Below are positions 1 to 8,207 of a stretch of 37,759 nucleotides of DNA, in pieces (position 1 is the first letter of the stretch; the number at the start of each line of letters is the position of its first letter). This stretch comes from a virus, in IMG/VR virus record IMGVR_UViG_3300048033_000223, positions 1-37,759 of that record; one strand, written 5' to 3'. The translations under genes and the position numbers were made by a program. The notes beneath the pieces are model-generated. The model was not told the origin of the DNA and ran no database searches. It worked only from the letters and a program-made list of their open reading frames with translations.

Positions 1-180
1 CCCCGGTACACCTGGAACGACCCCAGGACCCCCGCACCCGGTCCAAATGGCCCCCAATCGGACCCCCGAACGGCCGAAATCGGACCCCGGACGGCCCCCC
101 GTGACCGGACGAGGCGAGCGCGGTAGTAACTTAGACCTCAACATCCGCGGGGAATTGAACGATGATCTCCCATTTCCTCA
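1..180. other. GC-rich non-coding left end
   Basis: The first 125 bases or so are far richer in G and C than the rest of the window, with runs such as GGACCCCGG, and then change abruptly to AT-rich DNA. No start codon with a reasonable reading frame is seen. The 10-mer CGAACGGCCG at 67-76, followed by AAATCGG at 77-83, recurs in the same order at the right end. This could hold a packaging (cos/pac) site or an origin; that is inference. Confidence 0.5.
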
Positions 181-213
181 AAACCTAAAAAGTTTTCTTG
201 TATATACATAGGA

Positions 214-280
214 TATACTTATATTCTTAGTATATAAAGTATATATCCCTTTAGGGATATATACTGATATACTTAGTATG
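214..280. promoter_or_regulatory. Palindrome cluster upstream of the late genes
   Basis: Three elements sit together. TATACT (214-219) and AGTATA (229-234) form a split palindrome. A perfect 13-bp inverted repeat, AGTATATATCCCT (238-250) and AGGGATATATACT (253-265), has a 2-base spacer. TATACTTAGTATG (268-280) is one base from the exact palindrome TATACTTAGTATA found three times at 35512-35579. The arrangement suggests an operator, promoter or replication site for the terminase side of the genome; no host-type -33/-7 promoter was found here. Confidence 0.6.
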
Positions 281-358
281 TAGACTTAGGATATAGTTGT
301 GTTTATAGTGCCAATGAATCTCTTAATTCATTATCTTGTATATTAGATAAATGATACT

Positions 359-679
359 ATGACAACGAAACAGTTATTGATTAGGCTAACAGGAAGCGGC
401 CTTCCATTTGGTGAACTCAAGGATGAGATGTTCAAGTTTTACAACTCTAAGGTGGGTACGAGTAGGTATATGATGAAGCGTGAGAACCCTAAGACGGGTT
501 GTGGTAGTTGTATCCAGCGTGTAAAGATCAATATATGGAAGTGGTACCATAGCCAGGAGTCTCCGTCTTATAAGGGATTTGAGTTTACCGGTAAGTATGG
601 TATACGCATGCAGCCGATCTATACTTATACTGATCCTAAGAAAAAGACTACAGAGGATGTCGACCAAGAGGAACAATAA
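359..679 (+). CDS. Hypothetical protein upstream of terminase
   Basis: A 106-residue basic protein of unknown function, the first gene of the rightward set. It contains a short Cys-x-x-Cys pair (GCGSC, about residues 47-51) followed by a basic-aromatic stretch (VKINIWKWYH), and ends in a charged tail. There is too little cysteine or histidine to call a zinc finger. Its end overlaps the terminase small subunit start by 23 bases, so it is probably co-translated with it. Its position and small size recall the short proteins that often precede terminases, but no role can be assigned. Confidence 0.7.
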   Translation: MTTKQLLIRLTGSGLPFGELKDEMFKFYNSKVGTSRYMMKRENPKTGCGSCIQRVKINIWKWYHSQESPSYKGFEFTGKYGIRMQPIYTYTDPKKKTTEDVDQEEQ

Positions 680-1109
680 AGGCGAGGTGGTTTCGGGAAG
701 AGGATCTGATCTAACAGACTTGCAGAAGGAGTTTTTAGATCGCGTGGCGTCAGAGGGTATGGATTCAAGTGCAAAGATTGCACGCACCTTAAACTACACT
801 TCATACTATCGTGATCGCAGGAACCAGGGTACTGCTTTCCATAGGGAGTTGATGTCTATCGCTAACGCTGAGATGAAATCTATTGATGCAGCCAAGGGTA
901 CCAACTTAGGGGCGTTGATTAGGATTAGGGATCTTGCTTTGGCCGACGGTGATATGAAGGCCGCTATGGATGCCATTAAGATTATTAACGATATGCAAGG
1001 ATATAAGGCTCCGGTCAAGGTGCAGCAAACCAAGTTGGATATTAAAGCGACTATTGATCTTAGCGAACCGTCACCCGAGGAGGATTACTTAGACATTGAT
1101 ATTGACTGA
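657..1109 (+). CDS. terS: Terminase small subunit (putative)
   Basis: A 150-residue protein directly before the large terminase, sharing the junction TGATG with it. Small terminase subunits bind the packaging site and feed DNA to the large subunit. The N-terminal part (SDLTDLQKEFLDRVASEG, then SSAKIARTLNYTSYYRDRRN) looks like a helix-turn-helix domain, followed by a helical segment suited to oligomerisation (residues 65-110) and an acidic C-terminus ending in DIDID. The frame is open back to 579, but the start at 657 avoids a hydrophobic N-terminus that fits no small terminase and reduces the overlap with the upstream gene. The call rests on context and architecture rather than on a signature motif. 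Confidence 0.7.
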   Translation: MSTKRNNKGEVVSGRGSDLTDLQKEFLDRVASEGMDSSAKIARTLNYTSYYRDRRNQGTAFHRELMSIANAEMKSIDAAKGTNLGALIRIRDLALADGDMKAAMDAIKIINDMQGYKAPVKVQQTKLDIKATIDLSEPSPEEDYLDIDID

Positions 1110-2359
1110 TGCAGTTAAAACTATACAAACCCACTGAGCCGCAAAAGGACTTTTTACGGATCATATACCAGGACAAGCCATTTATCACACTGGCCGCTAT
1201 GGGGCGGCAGACCGGTAAGACCTATGCAATGATGAACGATGCTGTTATGCGAGCATTAAACAATCCTAAACACCGTATGTTCTGGGTTTCGCCAATACAG
1301 GATCAAGCAAACAAGGTCATGAAGGACATAGAGGCTATGTTCGTAGGTCGACAGGAGTTGTTTGAGCAGATCATAACGCGATACGATCGTAAGCATAACG
1401 AGATCTATTTCTACAACGGATCCTTTCTAAAGTTCCGATCTTCTGAGGCAGGGGACAACCTTCGTGGTGCAACGCTTGACTTTATCTATATCGATGAGGC
1501 GGCATTTATCAAAGAGGCGTTTATAAACGAGGTTTTATTGCCGATGGTCACCAGGACCAACGGTAGAGTTGTGATGTCGTCTACCTTTAACGGTAAGAAT
1601 TGGTACTGGGATTGGTTTGTTAGGGGCAAGGAGGAAGAAAACATCGAGCAGATCAAGTCTATTAAGAGGACATACCTTGATTTGAACGATGACGCCGTCG
1701 AGAAAACGGTTCTTGGCATCAAAAAATCGATGACTAAGGCTCAGTTCGACCAAGAGTTTTTGTGCAAGCCAGTGAGTGCCGACGCTTTGTTCTCAGATAT
1801 AGAAGAATCCATAGAAGAAGATTCTCCGAAGAATTATGAAAGGCTATATATCGGCATGGACATCGGTGTCGCACAGGATTATACGGTTTTAACAGCGATG
1901 ACTCAAGACTACCATGTAGTCGATATAGACCGTTTTAACTTTAAGGAAGAGGGATTAGATGCGGCTGGATTTAAGCAACGCATAAAAGACTTTTACCTAA
2001 AACACTTTGATAAACTTGCGGCGGCATACTTTGAGATCAATAACAACGACCTGCTTTTTGATGAGATAACTACAGATGAAAACATGTTTAAGTTACTACC
2101 CTTCCAGACTACTTCTAAGTCTAAACCTGTGATTATCAAGAACTTAATGAAGTTATTCGAGGACCACAAAATTAAGATACCTAACTACGACATCCTCATT
2201 AAAGAACTTTACGATTACAAGAGTAAGAAGAACCCGATAACAGGAAACCTTCAGTTCAGCAACACAGATGGTAAGCACGATGACTGCGTCATGAGTTTAG
2301 CGATTGCAGCGTATTGTTGCTTCGATGAACAAGACGGTGGTGTAACAATGTTCCTATGA
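1109..2359 (+). CDS. terL: Terminase large subunit
   Basis: The ATPase-nuclease motor that pumps DNA into proheads and cuts concatemers. The 416-residue protein has a Walker A motif GRQTGKT at 32-38, Walker B DFIYIDEA at 124-131 preceded by GDNLRGATLD, and a coupling motif SSTFNG at 157-162. The C-terminal RNase H-like nuclease shows its first acidic residue in GMDIG (D251), a second in FEINNND, and the final pair in HDDCVMS (D391/D392). The length fits the family. It overlaps the next gene by ATGA. This is the firmest call in the rightward set. Confidence 0.95.
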   Translation: MQLKLYKPTEPQKDFLRIIYQDKPFITLAAMGRQTGKTYAMMNDAVMRALNNPKHRMFWVSPIQDQANKVMKDIEAMFVGRQELFEQIITRYDRKHNEIYFYNGSFLKFRSSEAGDNLRGATLDFIYIDEAAFIKEAFINEVLLPMVTRTNGRVVMSSTFNGKNWYWDWFVRGKEEENIEQIKSIKRTYLDLNDDAVEKTVLGIKKSMTKAQFDQEFLCKPVSADALFSDIEESIEEDSPKNYERLYIGMDIGVAQDYTVLTAMTQDYHVVDIDRFNFKEEGLDAAGFKQRIKDFYLKHFDKLAAAYFEINNNDLLFDEITTDENMFKLLPFQTTSKSKPVIIKNLMKLFEDHKIKIPNYDILIKELYDYKSKKNPITGNLQFSNTDGKHDDCVMSLAIAAYCCFDEQDGGVTMFL

Positions 2360-3081
2360 TCACATTTAAGCACCATATAGGCATCTCTAAGGAACTTTCT
2401 TCTCTGGAGAGTATCAATACATACCTTGAAGGATTAAAGCCCTTAGAACGCATTGATTTCCTAAATGCATTTGAAGATACATACCCTATAAAGGACAGCG
2501 CCTATGTCAGCGACTATATAAAAAGTAACTTTAACTACTACGACAACGTCAACGACTTAGTGTTGGGTCAGTTTATAATGATTGAGCAGATAATAACAGG
2601 GAAGATTAAATTCAAGCATGAGATAGACATGGACCTGGAGATAGCGAAGTTATTACTTAGGCCACTCAGTCACAAGGAGTTTGACAACGAAGATCCTGCT
2701 ACGGAAAGAGATAACGAGAGAAAAATACTTGAGTGTCCAGTGCAGGACGTGTATTCCCTGGTTACTAAATTCATAAAAGACAGAGACTTTGTGTTGTTCA
2801 AGCAGTTCTCCGGTGTTTTCTATGACGCTATAGAAGAGGATACAGAGGAAAACGAAGAACACGAGCAAATATCACCCGGGGCAGACATGGTATTCAACCA
2901 GCAATGGTATTGGTATTCTATAGTTAGAATGCTGGCACAAGAAGATATACGCAAGTATAACGAAATATACATGCTCAGAATGAGCGTGGTGCTTCCGGAA
3001 ATGTCTTACTTATCACAGAAGAACAAGATCGACTCTGCTCAGAGACGCCAGGAGGCTGCGTTGCGCTCTGTCAAGCGATAA
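2356..3081 (+). CDS. Putative tail assembly chaperone
   Basis: A 241-residue acidic protein between the terminase and the tail module. The middle (DLVLGQFIMIEQIITG, then EIAKLLLRPL) resembles the 'low-dose packing' pattern of tail assembly chaperone-like proteins in Bacteroidota phages, and the C-terminal part (QQWYWYSIVRMLAQEDIRKYNEIYMLRM) resembles their helical end, with an acidic linker (EEDTEENEEHE) between them. Chaperones of this type coat the tape measure protein before tube assembly. No programmed frameshift is evident, because the gene is a single frame. The assignment is inference from pattern and from the tape measure gene lying three genes downstream. Confidence 0.45.
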   Translation: MITFKHHIGISKELSSLESINTYLEGLKPLERIDFLNAFEDTYPIKDSAYVSDYIKSNFNYYDNVNDLVLGQFIMIEQIITGKIKFKHEIDMDLEIAKLLLRPLSHKEFDNEDPATERDNERKILECPVQDVYSLVTKFIKDRDFVLFKQFSGVFYDAIEEDTEENEEHEQISPGADMVFNQQWYWYSIVRMLAQEDIRKYNEIYMLRMSVVLPEMSYLSQKNKIDSAQRRQEAALRSVKR

Positions 3082-3082
3082 A

Positions 3083-3092
3083 TTGTAAATTA
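3083..3092 (+). promoter_or_regulatory. TTGTAAATTA motif, copy 1
   Basis: The 10-mer starts two bases after the stop codon of the 2356-3081 gene and ends 13 bases before the GTG start at 3106. See the finding on this motif. Confidence 0.5.
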
Positions 3093-3105
3093 AGAAAAGA
3101 AATCT

Positions 3106-3546
3106 GTGAACGATTTAATTACCATATACGAACTATTCAAAGAGTTTGGGGATAATCACAATCTAATTAGTGAGTTCAAACTAATAGGATCCCTCGAAGA
3201 ACTACAGACAATAGAAGTCAAGCATCGCGGTCTATACGTCCATTTAGATGGAGCGAACCTTTCAAGACTAAATAATAATCCTGTATATGAGATTTCATTT
3301 AACGTCATAGTGGTAGACAAGGTTCCTTTGAACGAGGACCTCGCACTTATGCACTCTAACCAAGAGAATATCTTCGTTATAGGCCAACTGCAAGATTATT
3401 TTGGTCAAAACATGTCCGGGGAAGAGCGTTTCCAGGATGTAAATGCACAAGGTTTTTCCGCTGAAGACTTTAATATAACCACAGCAACAACGAGTTGTAG
3501 TTTTGTTATAGCAAGAAATCCATACAGCAGGGAAATAGACCTGTAA
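3106..3546 (+). CDS. Putative tail completion/terminator protein
   Basis: A 146-residue protein with a GTG start, the only in-frame start that follows the TTGTAAATTA spacer. It has alternating beta-rich segments (YEISFNVIVVDKV; ITTATTSCSFVIA) and a helix with ENIFVIGQLQDYF. A small alpha/beta protein located between the terminase/chaperone and an HK97 gp10-like protein would fit a tail terminator or neck protein. This is context only; no diagnostic motif is visible. Confidence 0.4.
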   Translation: MNDLITIYELFKEFGDNHNLISEFKLIGSLEELQTIEVKHRGLYVHLDGANLSRLNNNPVYEISFNVIVVDKVPLNEDLALMHSNQENIFVIGQLQDYFGQNMSGEERFQDVNAQGFSAEDFNITTATTSCSFVIARNPYSREIDL

Positions 3547-3547
3547 C

Positions 3548-4273
3548 ATGAGTAATCTCGAGGGGAGACTTCGTATAATACTTAGTCAGAAAAGCCAGAT
3601 TGCCGCACTGCGACAGCAGGAAGGTGCGCTACGATTTTATTTACAGGACGAACTCACTAAAGGTAGGGTCATAACCTTGATCAAAAGAAACCTAAAAGGT
3701 GATTACGACAAGGAAGGTAATCCGTATGACCACCGTGCAACAGGTTATCTTGAGAGTTCTATATACCCTGTAACTGACAATCCCCAAGGATGGACCGGTG
3801 ATTTAATAAAGTCAAGACTCGTTAGTGACGGTTACCTGGGACTCGCTATAGATGTAGAGCAATTCTCCGTTTATTTTAAGGCTGCTTCATATGCAGAGAA
3901 ACTTAATGACGGGTTTACTGCAGGAACTCTAACTGCTGACAGTATAAAAAATTGGATCTATTCAAAGGCAAGAAGAAATCCTACGAGTAAATGGTATGCG
4001 GCGTATCCAAGAAAAGAAGGGTACCAGACTTATTACTACTATGGTGATCAAGTTACCACGGGTGTCGCTAAATACATAGCAAAACCAATTGTTAAAAAAC
4101 TTAAAACTGTAGGTTATAAAGGAAGTGGGTGGTTAGAATTCCTACAAGGTCCTGCTGGATTTCAAGGCGCTTTGAAAAGAGCGTACATGAGATACTTGAA
4201 GGACTATCCAAGTTACACTTGGGCTACCATAACATATAAGATTGAAGAAACTTTAGAAAAAATAGGTTTATGA
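3548..4273 (+). CDS. HK97 gp10-like head-tail joining protein (putative)
   Basis: A 241-residue basic protein. The segment RATGYLESSIYP followed later by SVYFKAASYAEKLNDGF matches the layout of gp10-like tail-completion proteins, in which a small sheet carries a conserved 'G.L..S' strand and a 'YA..l..G' helix start. The C-terminus is helical and basic. It starts two bases after the previous stop and overlaps the tape measure start by ATGA. Such proteins sit at the head-tail interface. An alternative is another tail-tube completion protein. Confidence 0.5.
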   Translation: MSNLEGRLRIILSQKSQIAALRQQEGALRFYLQDELTKGRVITLIKRNLKGDYDKEGNPYDHRATGYLESSIYPVTDNPQGWTGDLIKSRLVSDGYLGLAIDVEQFSVYFKAASYAEKLNDGFTAGTLTADSIKNWIYSKARRNPTSKWYAAYPRKEGYQTYYYYGDQVTTGVAKYIAKPIVKKLKTVGYKGSGWLEFLQGPAGFQGALKRAYMRYLKDYPSYTWATITYKIEETLEKIGL

Positions 4274-7200
4274 GCCAAGAAGGTAAAAGACTTTCCGCAC
4301 TTGAGACTACTTTACGACAGATATCCGGTGTAGTAAAGAAACTCAACGAGAGAATTGCAAAATTAAACGCCAACCTAAGACAGTTTGGTACCAACGTAAC
4401 CTCTTTCAATAAAAAAGCAGGCGCTGCAGCCCAAAGCGTTGAAAAAATAGGCGGCGCTGCCAAAAACACAGGCGAGAACCTTGAGAAATCAGCAAAGAAA
4501 AGCAAAGGGTTCTTCAGAACGATTGGTAGCAACATAAAAACCATAACAAGGTTTTATGGTTCTTTCTTACTTCTTAGCACGGGTATAAAGTTATTAAATG
4601 AAATTTTTGTAAACTCTTCTAAAAGAGCCATAGCCTTCGAAAAAGCCCTTGCTGATCTTGCTGCGGTAGCAGGACTGACAAGGAGTGAACTATCAAAGAT
4701 AGAAAGAGTAGCACTAAAGGTTGCTGGATCTACATCTTTAACCACTCTTGAAGTAGTTGAACTGCAAAAACAACTGGCCAAGTTAGGTACTTCGACAGAT
4801 GACATAGCCAATCTAACAAGACCTATTGCACTTCTATCACAAGCACTCGGGGAAGAACCCGGCGGTGTTGCCGCGTCATTGAAAAAGGCTTTAAACGTAT
4901 TTGGAGAAACCACAGAGGCGGCTGATAGGTTTGCTAATGTAATGACAGGCGCTGTTAACGAATCAGCACTATCCTTGCAAGATCTTGGAACCGGGCTACA
5001 ATATGTAGGTCCAATTGCAAAGCAAACTGGGCTTACCTTTCAAGAGACATCTGCACTTCTTGGTATCCTTGCTGATAATGGCTTTAAGGCTTCAAGAGCC
5101 GGTACAGGTCTTCGTCAATTCCTAATTACTGCTGCTAAAGACGGTAGACCTTTCAATGAGTTTCTTGATGACGTTGCAAAGAAAAATCTAAGCCTTACCA
5201 GAGCAGTAGATGAATTTAAGAAGACAGGTGCATCACAAGCGATTGTTATCGCAGAAAATGTCGATGAATTCAGAAAGTTAGCCGCTGAGTTGGACGATCT
5301 AAACAGATTGTTTTTTGCCAACGCAAAGCAAATGGGAAGCACTCAAGGTCAGTTAGACCTGCTTGCTTCAGCGTATGACAACTTCTCTACGAGACTTGGT
5401 AACTTCATAACTCAAACAGATACGTTCTTAGAACTTATAGAACTTCTTGATCCTTCTACTGCCGGTCAAGCAAGGGCATTTAGATTGGTAGCAACTGCTT
5501 CAGCCGAAACAACAGAAGAGGTTAATAGACTGACTACGTCTATGATCAATTTCAAAGAGACAAATGAAGAGGCTTCTATAAGCACTACTCAGACGCTTTT
5601 AGATATATTAAAACAGTCTGGTGAGTTAACTGAAGAACAATACAAACAATTAACTACACAAGCAGAGTTTGGCGTCGATATACAGACCATGCTTGAAAGT
5701 GGTATAATTGAAAGATATGGGGGGGATGATTTGTCACTTCTTATAGAAGGGCTTCTTGAGATATCTGGAGAGAGAGCAAAAATTTTAAGAGATGAAAGGA
5801 TTAACCAGGCCGCAGCAAGCGCAGGTTACAAGTCTTTATTGGGTATATATAACGATCTACAGTTAGCCGCAAACAACGGCATACTATCTGAGGAGCAGCG
5901 ATTACAATTAGAGAAAGATGTTTTAGCCGCGCGAACGCAGGCTACTCAAGAATACGCTGATGCTGTAACCGTAGAAGAAAGTCTCATTAAGGGCAAGAGA
6001 ATGAAACTATACGATGATCTGTTAAAACAGATTCGCGGTGTAGTTAACGATGAAGATGCCGCGAGAGAAGGCGCCGCTAAAAAAGATAAAAAGAGAGTAA
6101 AAGAAGAAATAGATCTTCGTAAAGATGCTTTAAGAGACGAGTTAGATCAATTAAAAACTATAAGAGATGCTGAACTACTAAGGGCTGAAACTATAGAAGA
6201 TCGTGCCGAGCAAGGTGCTGCTATTGCAGCGGCTCAAGTCGGATATGCAGAAGCCGTAAGCGCTGCCAACTCTAACGCTGCCTCAGATATAAGAAATATA
6301 ACTTATTTAACAGAGGAGTCTAAAAAGGCAATTGAAGATGCTGCGAAGTCGTTAGAGGAAATAGCAAACATATCTGGTTCTGACGGAATAGGTGTATTCT
6401 CTAACATACTTACAGAGTTTGCTTCTTCCCAAGCAGAACTTGATAGATTAGTAAAACAAAGTGTAAAAGATGGAGGCATCGGCCAGAAGGACTACGAGCA
6501 AAGAGTCCAATCTCTTAGAGATGTTTTTAAAACTCAAGTAGAGGGTCTTATATCAGACCTTGAACTTGAGGGCGCAGCGGCAGAGGCTATACGAGAAAAA
6601 ACTGCTGAGTTCTTAAATGCTCCTTATGAGTTAAAGGACGAAACTGCTGACGACGACAGAAATGCACTTGAAAGACTTCTCGGATTTGATCCTACAGATG
6701 CAGGCGAGGTAGACAAGTATATTCAGATAATTGAAAGAGCGTTAAGCGAAGCGGCTGATGTATATAAAGAATTTAACGACGTAAGAATTGAAAATCTAAA
6801 GTCAGCAGCAGATGCTGAATTAGACATCGTTAAACAAAGATATGACGTTGAAGGCGATATACTAAAGGCACAGTTAGAGAATCAATTAATAACTGAAACC
6901 CAGTATAGACGTAAGCAAGACGAGTTAAGAAGAAAGCAGGTAAAAGAAGAGAATAAGATCAACGCTGCTGTTTTTGAGCAGGAGAAAAAGTCGGATGTAA
7001 ACATTGCGACACTTGAAGGTCTTGAGGCTATTGCGTCTTCTACGATAAACGCATTCTCTACTTACAAAGATCCTATAACAGCATCTCTTGTTGCGGCAGG
7101 TATGGCCGCTGTGATTGGAACGGCTACGGCTGCTAAAATCAACGCAGTTAATCAAAGACAATTCTTCCCTGCTAAGTTTGAGGACGGGGGTATGGTATAT

Positions 7201-7593
7201 GGACCTTCGCATGATCAAGGTGGTGTACCTTTCTCCGTACAAGGCCGTGGAGGATATGAAATGGAAGGTGGTGAGTTTATTATAAACAAGCGAGCCGCTG
7301 CAATTCACAGAGATTTACTTGAAACTATAAACAACTCATACAAATCAAACGCGACTCCGGCTCAATTTGCTTTTGCTGACGGGGGGTTAGTTAATCCTGT
7401 ATCTAAAGTCGCACCGACAGGTTCTATTAGACAGAACTCTGAGGAAAGTGTAAGTTACCTAAGAGCAATTGCTGAAGCAAGTACAGCGACAGCGATAAAC
7501 TCCAATAAGCCTGTAAGGGCTTTTGTAACCTCATCGGACCTTAGAAGCGATGATAGTGCGAGAAGAATAAAAGACAGTAACACTACTATTTAA
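4270..7593 (+). CDS. Tail tape measure protein
   Basis: The 1107-residue ruler of tail length. Residues about 90-300 resemble the TP901-type tape measure core (FEKALADLAAVAGLT, then LSLQDLGTGLQYVGPIAKQTGLTFQE, then ADNGFKASRAGTGLRQFL). There are long helical and charged coiled-coil stretches (about 620-690 and 860-950), a hydrophobic alanine-rich segment (TASLVAAGMAAVIGTATAA) near residue 950, and a C-terminus with EDGGMVYGPSHDQGGVPF and GYEMEGGEFIINKRA, a pattern common to tape measures of Bacteroidota phages. At roughly 1.5 angstrom per residue the tail would be near 165 nm, which is an estimate. Confidence 0.93.
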   Translation: MSQEGKRLSALETTLRQISGVVKKLNERIAKLNANLRQFGTNVTSFNKKAGAAAQSVEKIGGAAKNTGENLEKSAKKSKGFFRTIGSNIKTITRFYGSFLLLSTGIKLLNEIFVNSSKRAIAFEKALADLAAVAGLTRSELSKIERVALKVAGSTSLTTLEVVELQKQLAKLGTSTDDIANLTRPIALLSQALGEEPGGVAASLKKALNVFGETTEAADRFANVMTGAVNESALSLQDLGTGLQYVGPIAKQTGLTFQETSALLGILADNGFKASRAGTGLRQFLITAAKDGRPFNEFLDDVAKKNLSLTRAVDEFKKTGASQAIVIAENVDEFRKLAAELDDLNRLFFANAKQMGSTQGQLDLLASAYDNFSTRLGNFITQTDTFLELIELLDPSTAGQARAFRLVATASAETTEEVNRLTTSMINFKETNEEASISTTQTLLDILKQSGELTEEQYKQLTTQAEFGVDIQTMLESGIIERYGGDDLSLLIEGLLEISGERAKILRDERINQAAASAGYKSLLGIYNDLQLAANNGILSEEQRLQLEKDVLAARTQATQEYADAVTVEESLIKGKRMKLYDDLLKQIRGVVNDEDAAREGAAKKDKKRVKEEIDLRKDALRDELDQLKTIRDAELLRAETIEDRAEQGAAIAAAQVGYAEAVSAANSNAASDIRNITYLTEESKKAIEDAAKSLEEIANISGSDGIGVFSNILTEFASSQAELDRLVKQSVKDGGIGQKDYEQRVQSLRDVFKTQVEGLISDLELEGAAAEAIREKTAEFLNAPYELKDETADDDRNALERLLGFDPTDAGEVDKYIQIIERALSEAADVYKEFNDVRIENLKSAADAELDIVKQRYDVEGDILKAQLENQLITETQYRRKQDELRRKQVKEENKINAAVFEQEKKSDVNIATLEGLEAIASSTINAFSTYKDPITASLVAAGMAAVIGTATAAKINAVNQRQFFPAKFEDGGMVYGPSHDQGGVPFSVQGRGGYEMEGGEFIINKRAAAIHRDLLETINNSYKSNATPAQFAFADGGLVNPVSKVAPTGSIRQNSEESVSYLRAIAEASTATAINSNKPVRAFVTSSDLRSDDSARRIKDSNTTI

Positions 7594-8207
7594 TGGCAGC
7601 AATAAATATTTACAACGTAGAGAATTTTTCAAATCAAGTAATAGATTGTGTCATAGAATCTGTTGGTGACAACCAATTTACTGTTTTGGAAGAGCAGACA
7701 CCTTCGCCTCCTTTCCTCACGGGAGTAAATGAAGTTATTAGGGTAAGAGTAACACATGAGGGTGTTTCTAAATACATCTATTGCATGTATATCAACCAGA
7801 CTTATGACGGAACGGATTACCGATTAGTTCTTGGTTATGATCAAGACGTTTACGGCGACTATGTAAGTGTCAATAAAAATGTGCAGCAGATTAGTTACTA
7901 CGAACAAGATCCGGATGATTTAATAATGCCTGTAGACGTTTACTCAGTTGTTAGCGAGTTAAACGTAGCGACATACTCTAAGAGTTACAAGGCGTACAAC
8001 ATATCAGAGAATTACTCTATATCTATCCCAAGGAAAAAGTATAACTTTACTGAAACGGTAAAAAAATTATATTTGTATTACGACGACAAAATACTTGTTG
8101 ATGGCTGTAACAAAAAGTGTTACAAGGTTTCTCCTGGTGACCTTACAGCAAACTCGCTTAACAACAAGTTCTCATCGTCTGTAACGCTAAATGTATTGAT
8201 TAAATAA
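7593..8207 (+). CDS. Putative distal tail protein
   Basis: A 204-residue beta-rich protein directly after the tape measure, overlapping both neighbours by one base (TAATG). It is rich in Tyr and Asn, with strands such as YRLVLGYDQDVYGDYV and a C-terminal FSSSVTLNVLIK. The position between the tape measure and a very large tail protein is that of the distal tail (Dit) protein, the hub joining tube to tip. No sequence motif confirms it. Confidence 0.45.
   Translation: MAAINIYNVENFSNQVIDCVIESVGDNQFTVLEEQTPSPPFLTGVNEVIRVRVTHEGVSKYIYCMYINQTYDGTDYRLVLGYDQDVYGDYVSVNKNVQQISYYEQDPDDLIMPVDVYSVVSELNVATYSKSYKAYNISENYSISIPRKKYNFTETVKKLYLYYDDKILVDGCNKKCYKVSPGDLTANSLNNKFSSSVTLNVLIK

Noticed and set aside
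2356-3546. Programmed frameshift between the putative chaperone and the next gene
   Set aside because: The first gene ends with a stop, then a spacer with the TTGTAAATTA motif and a separate GTG start; no slippery site is seen at the end.
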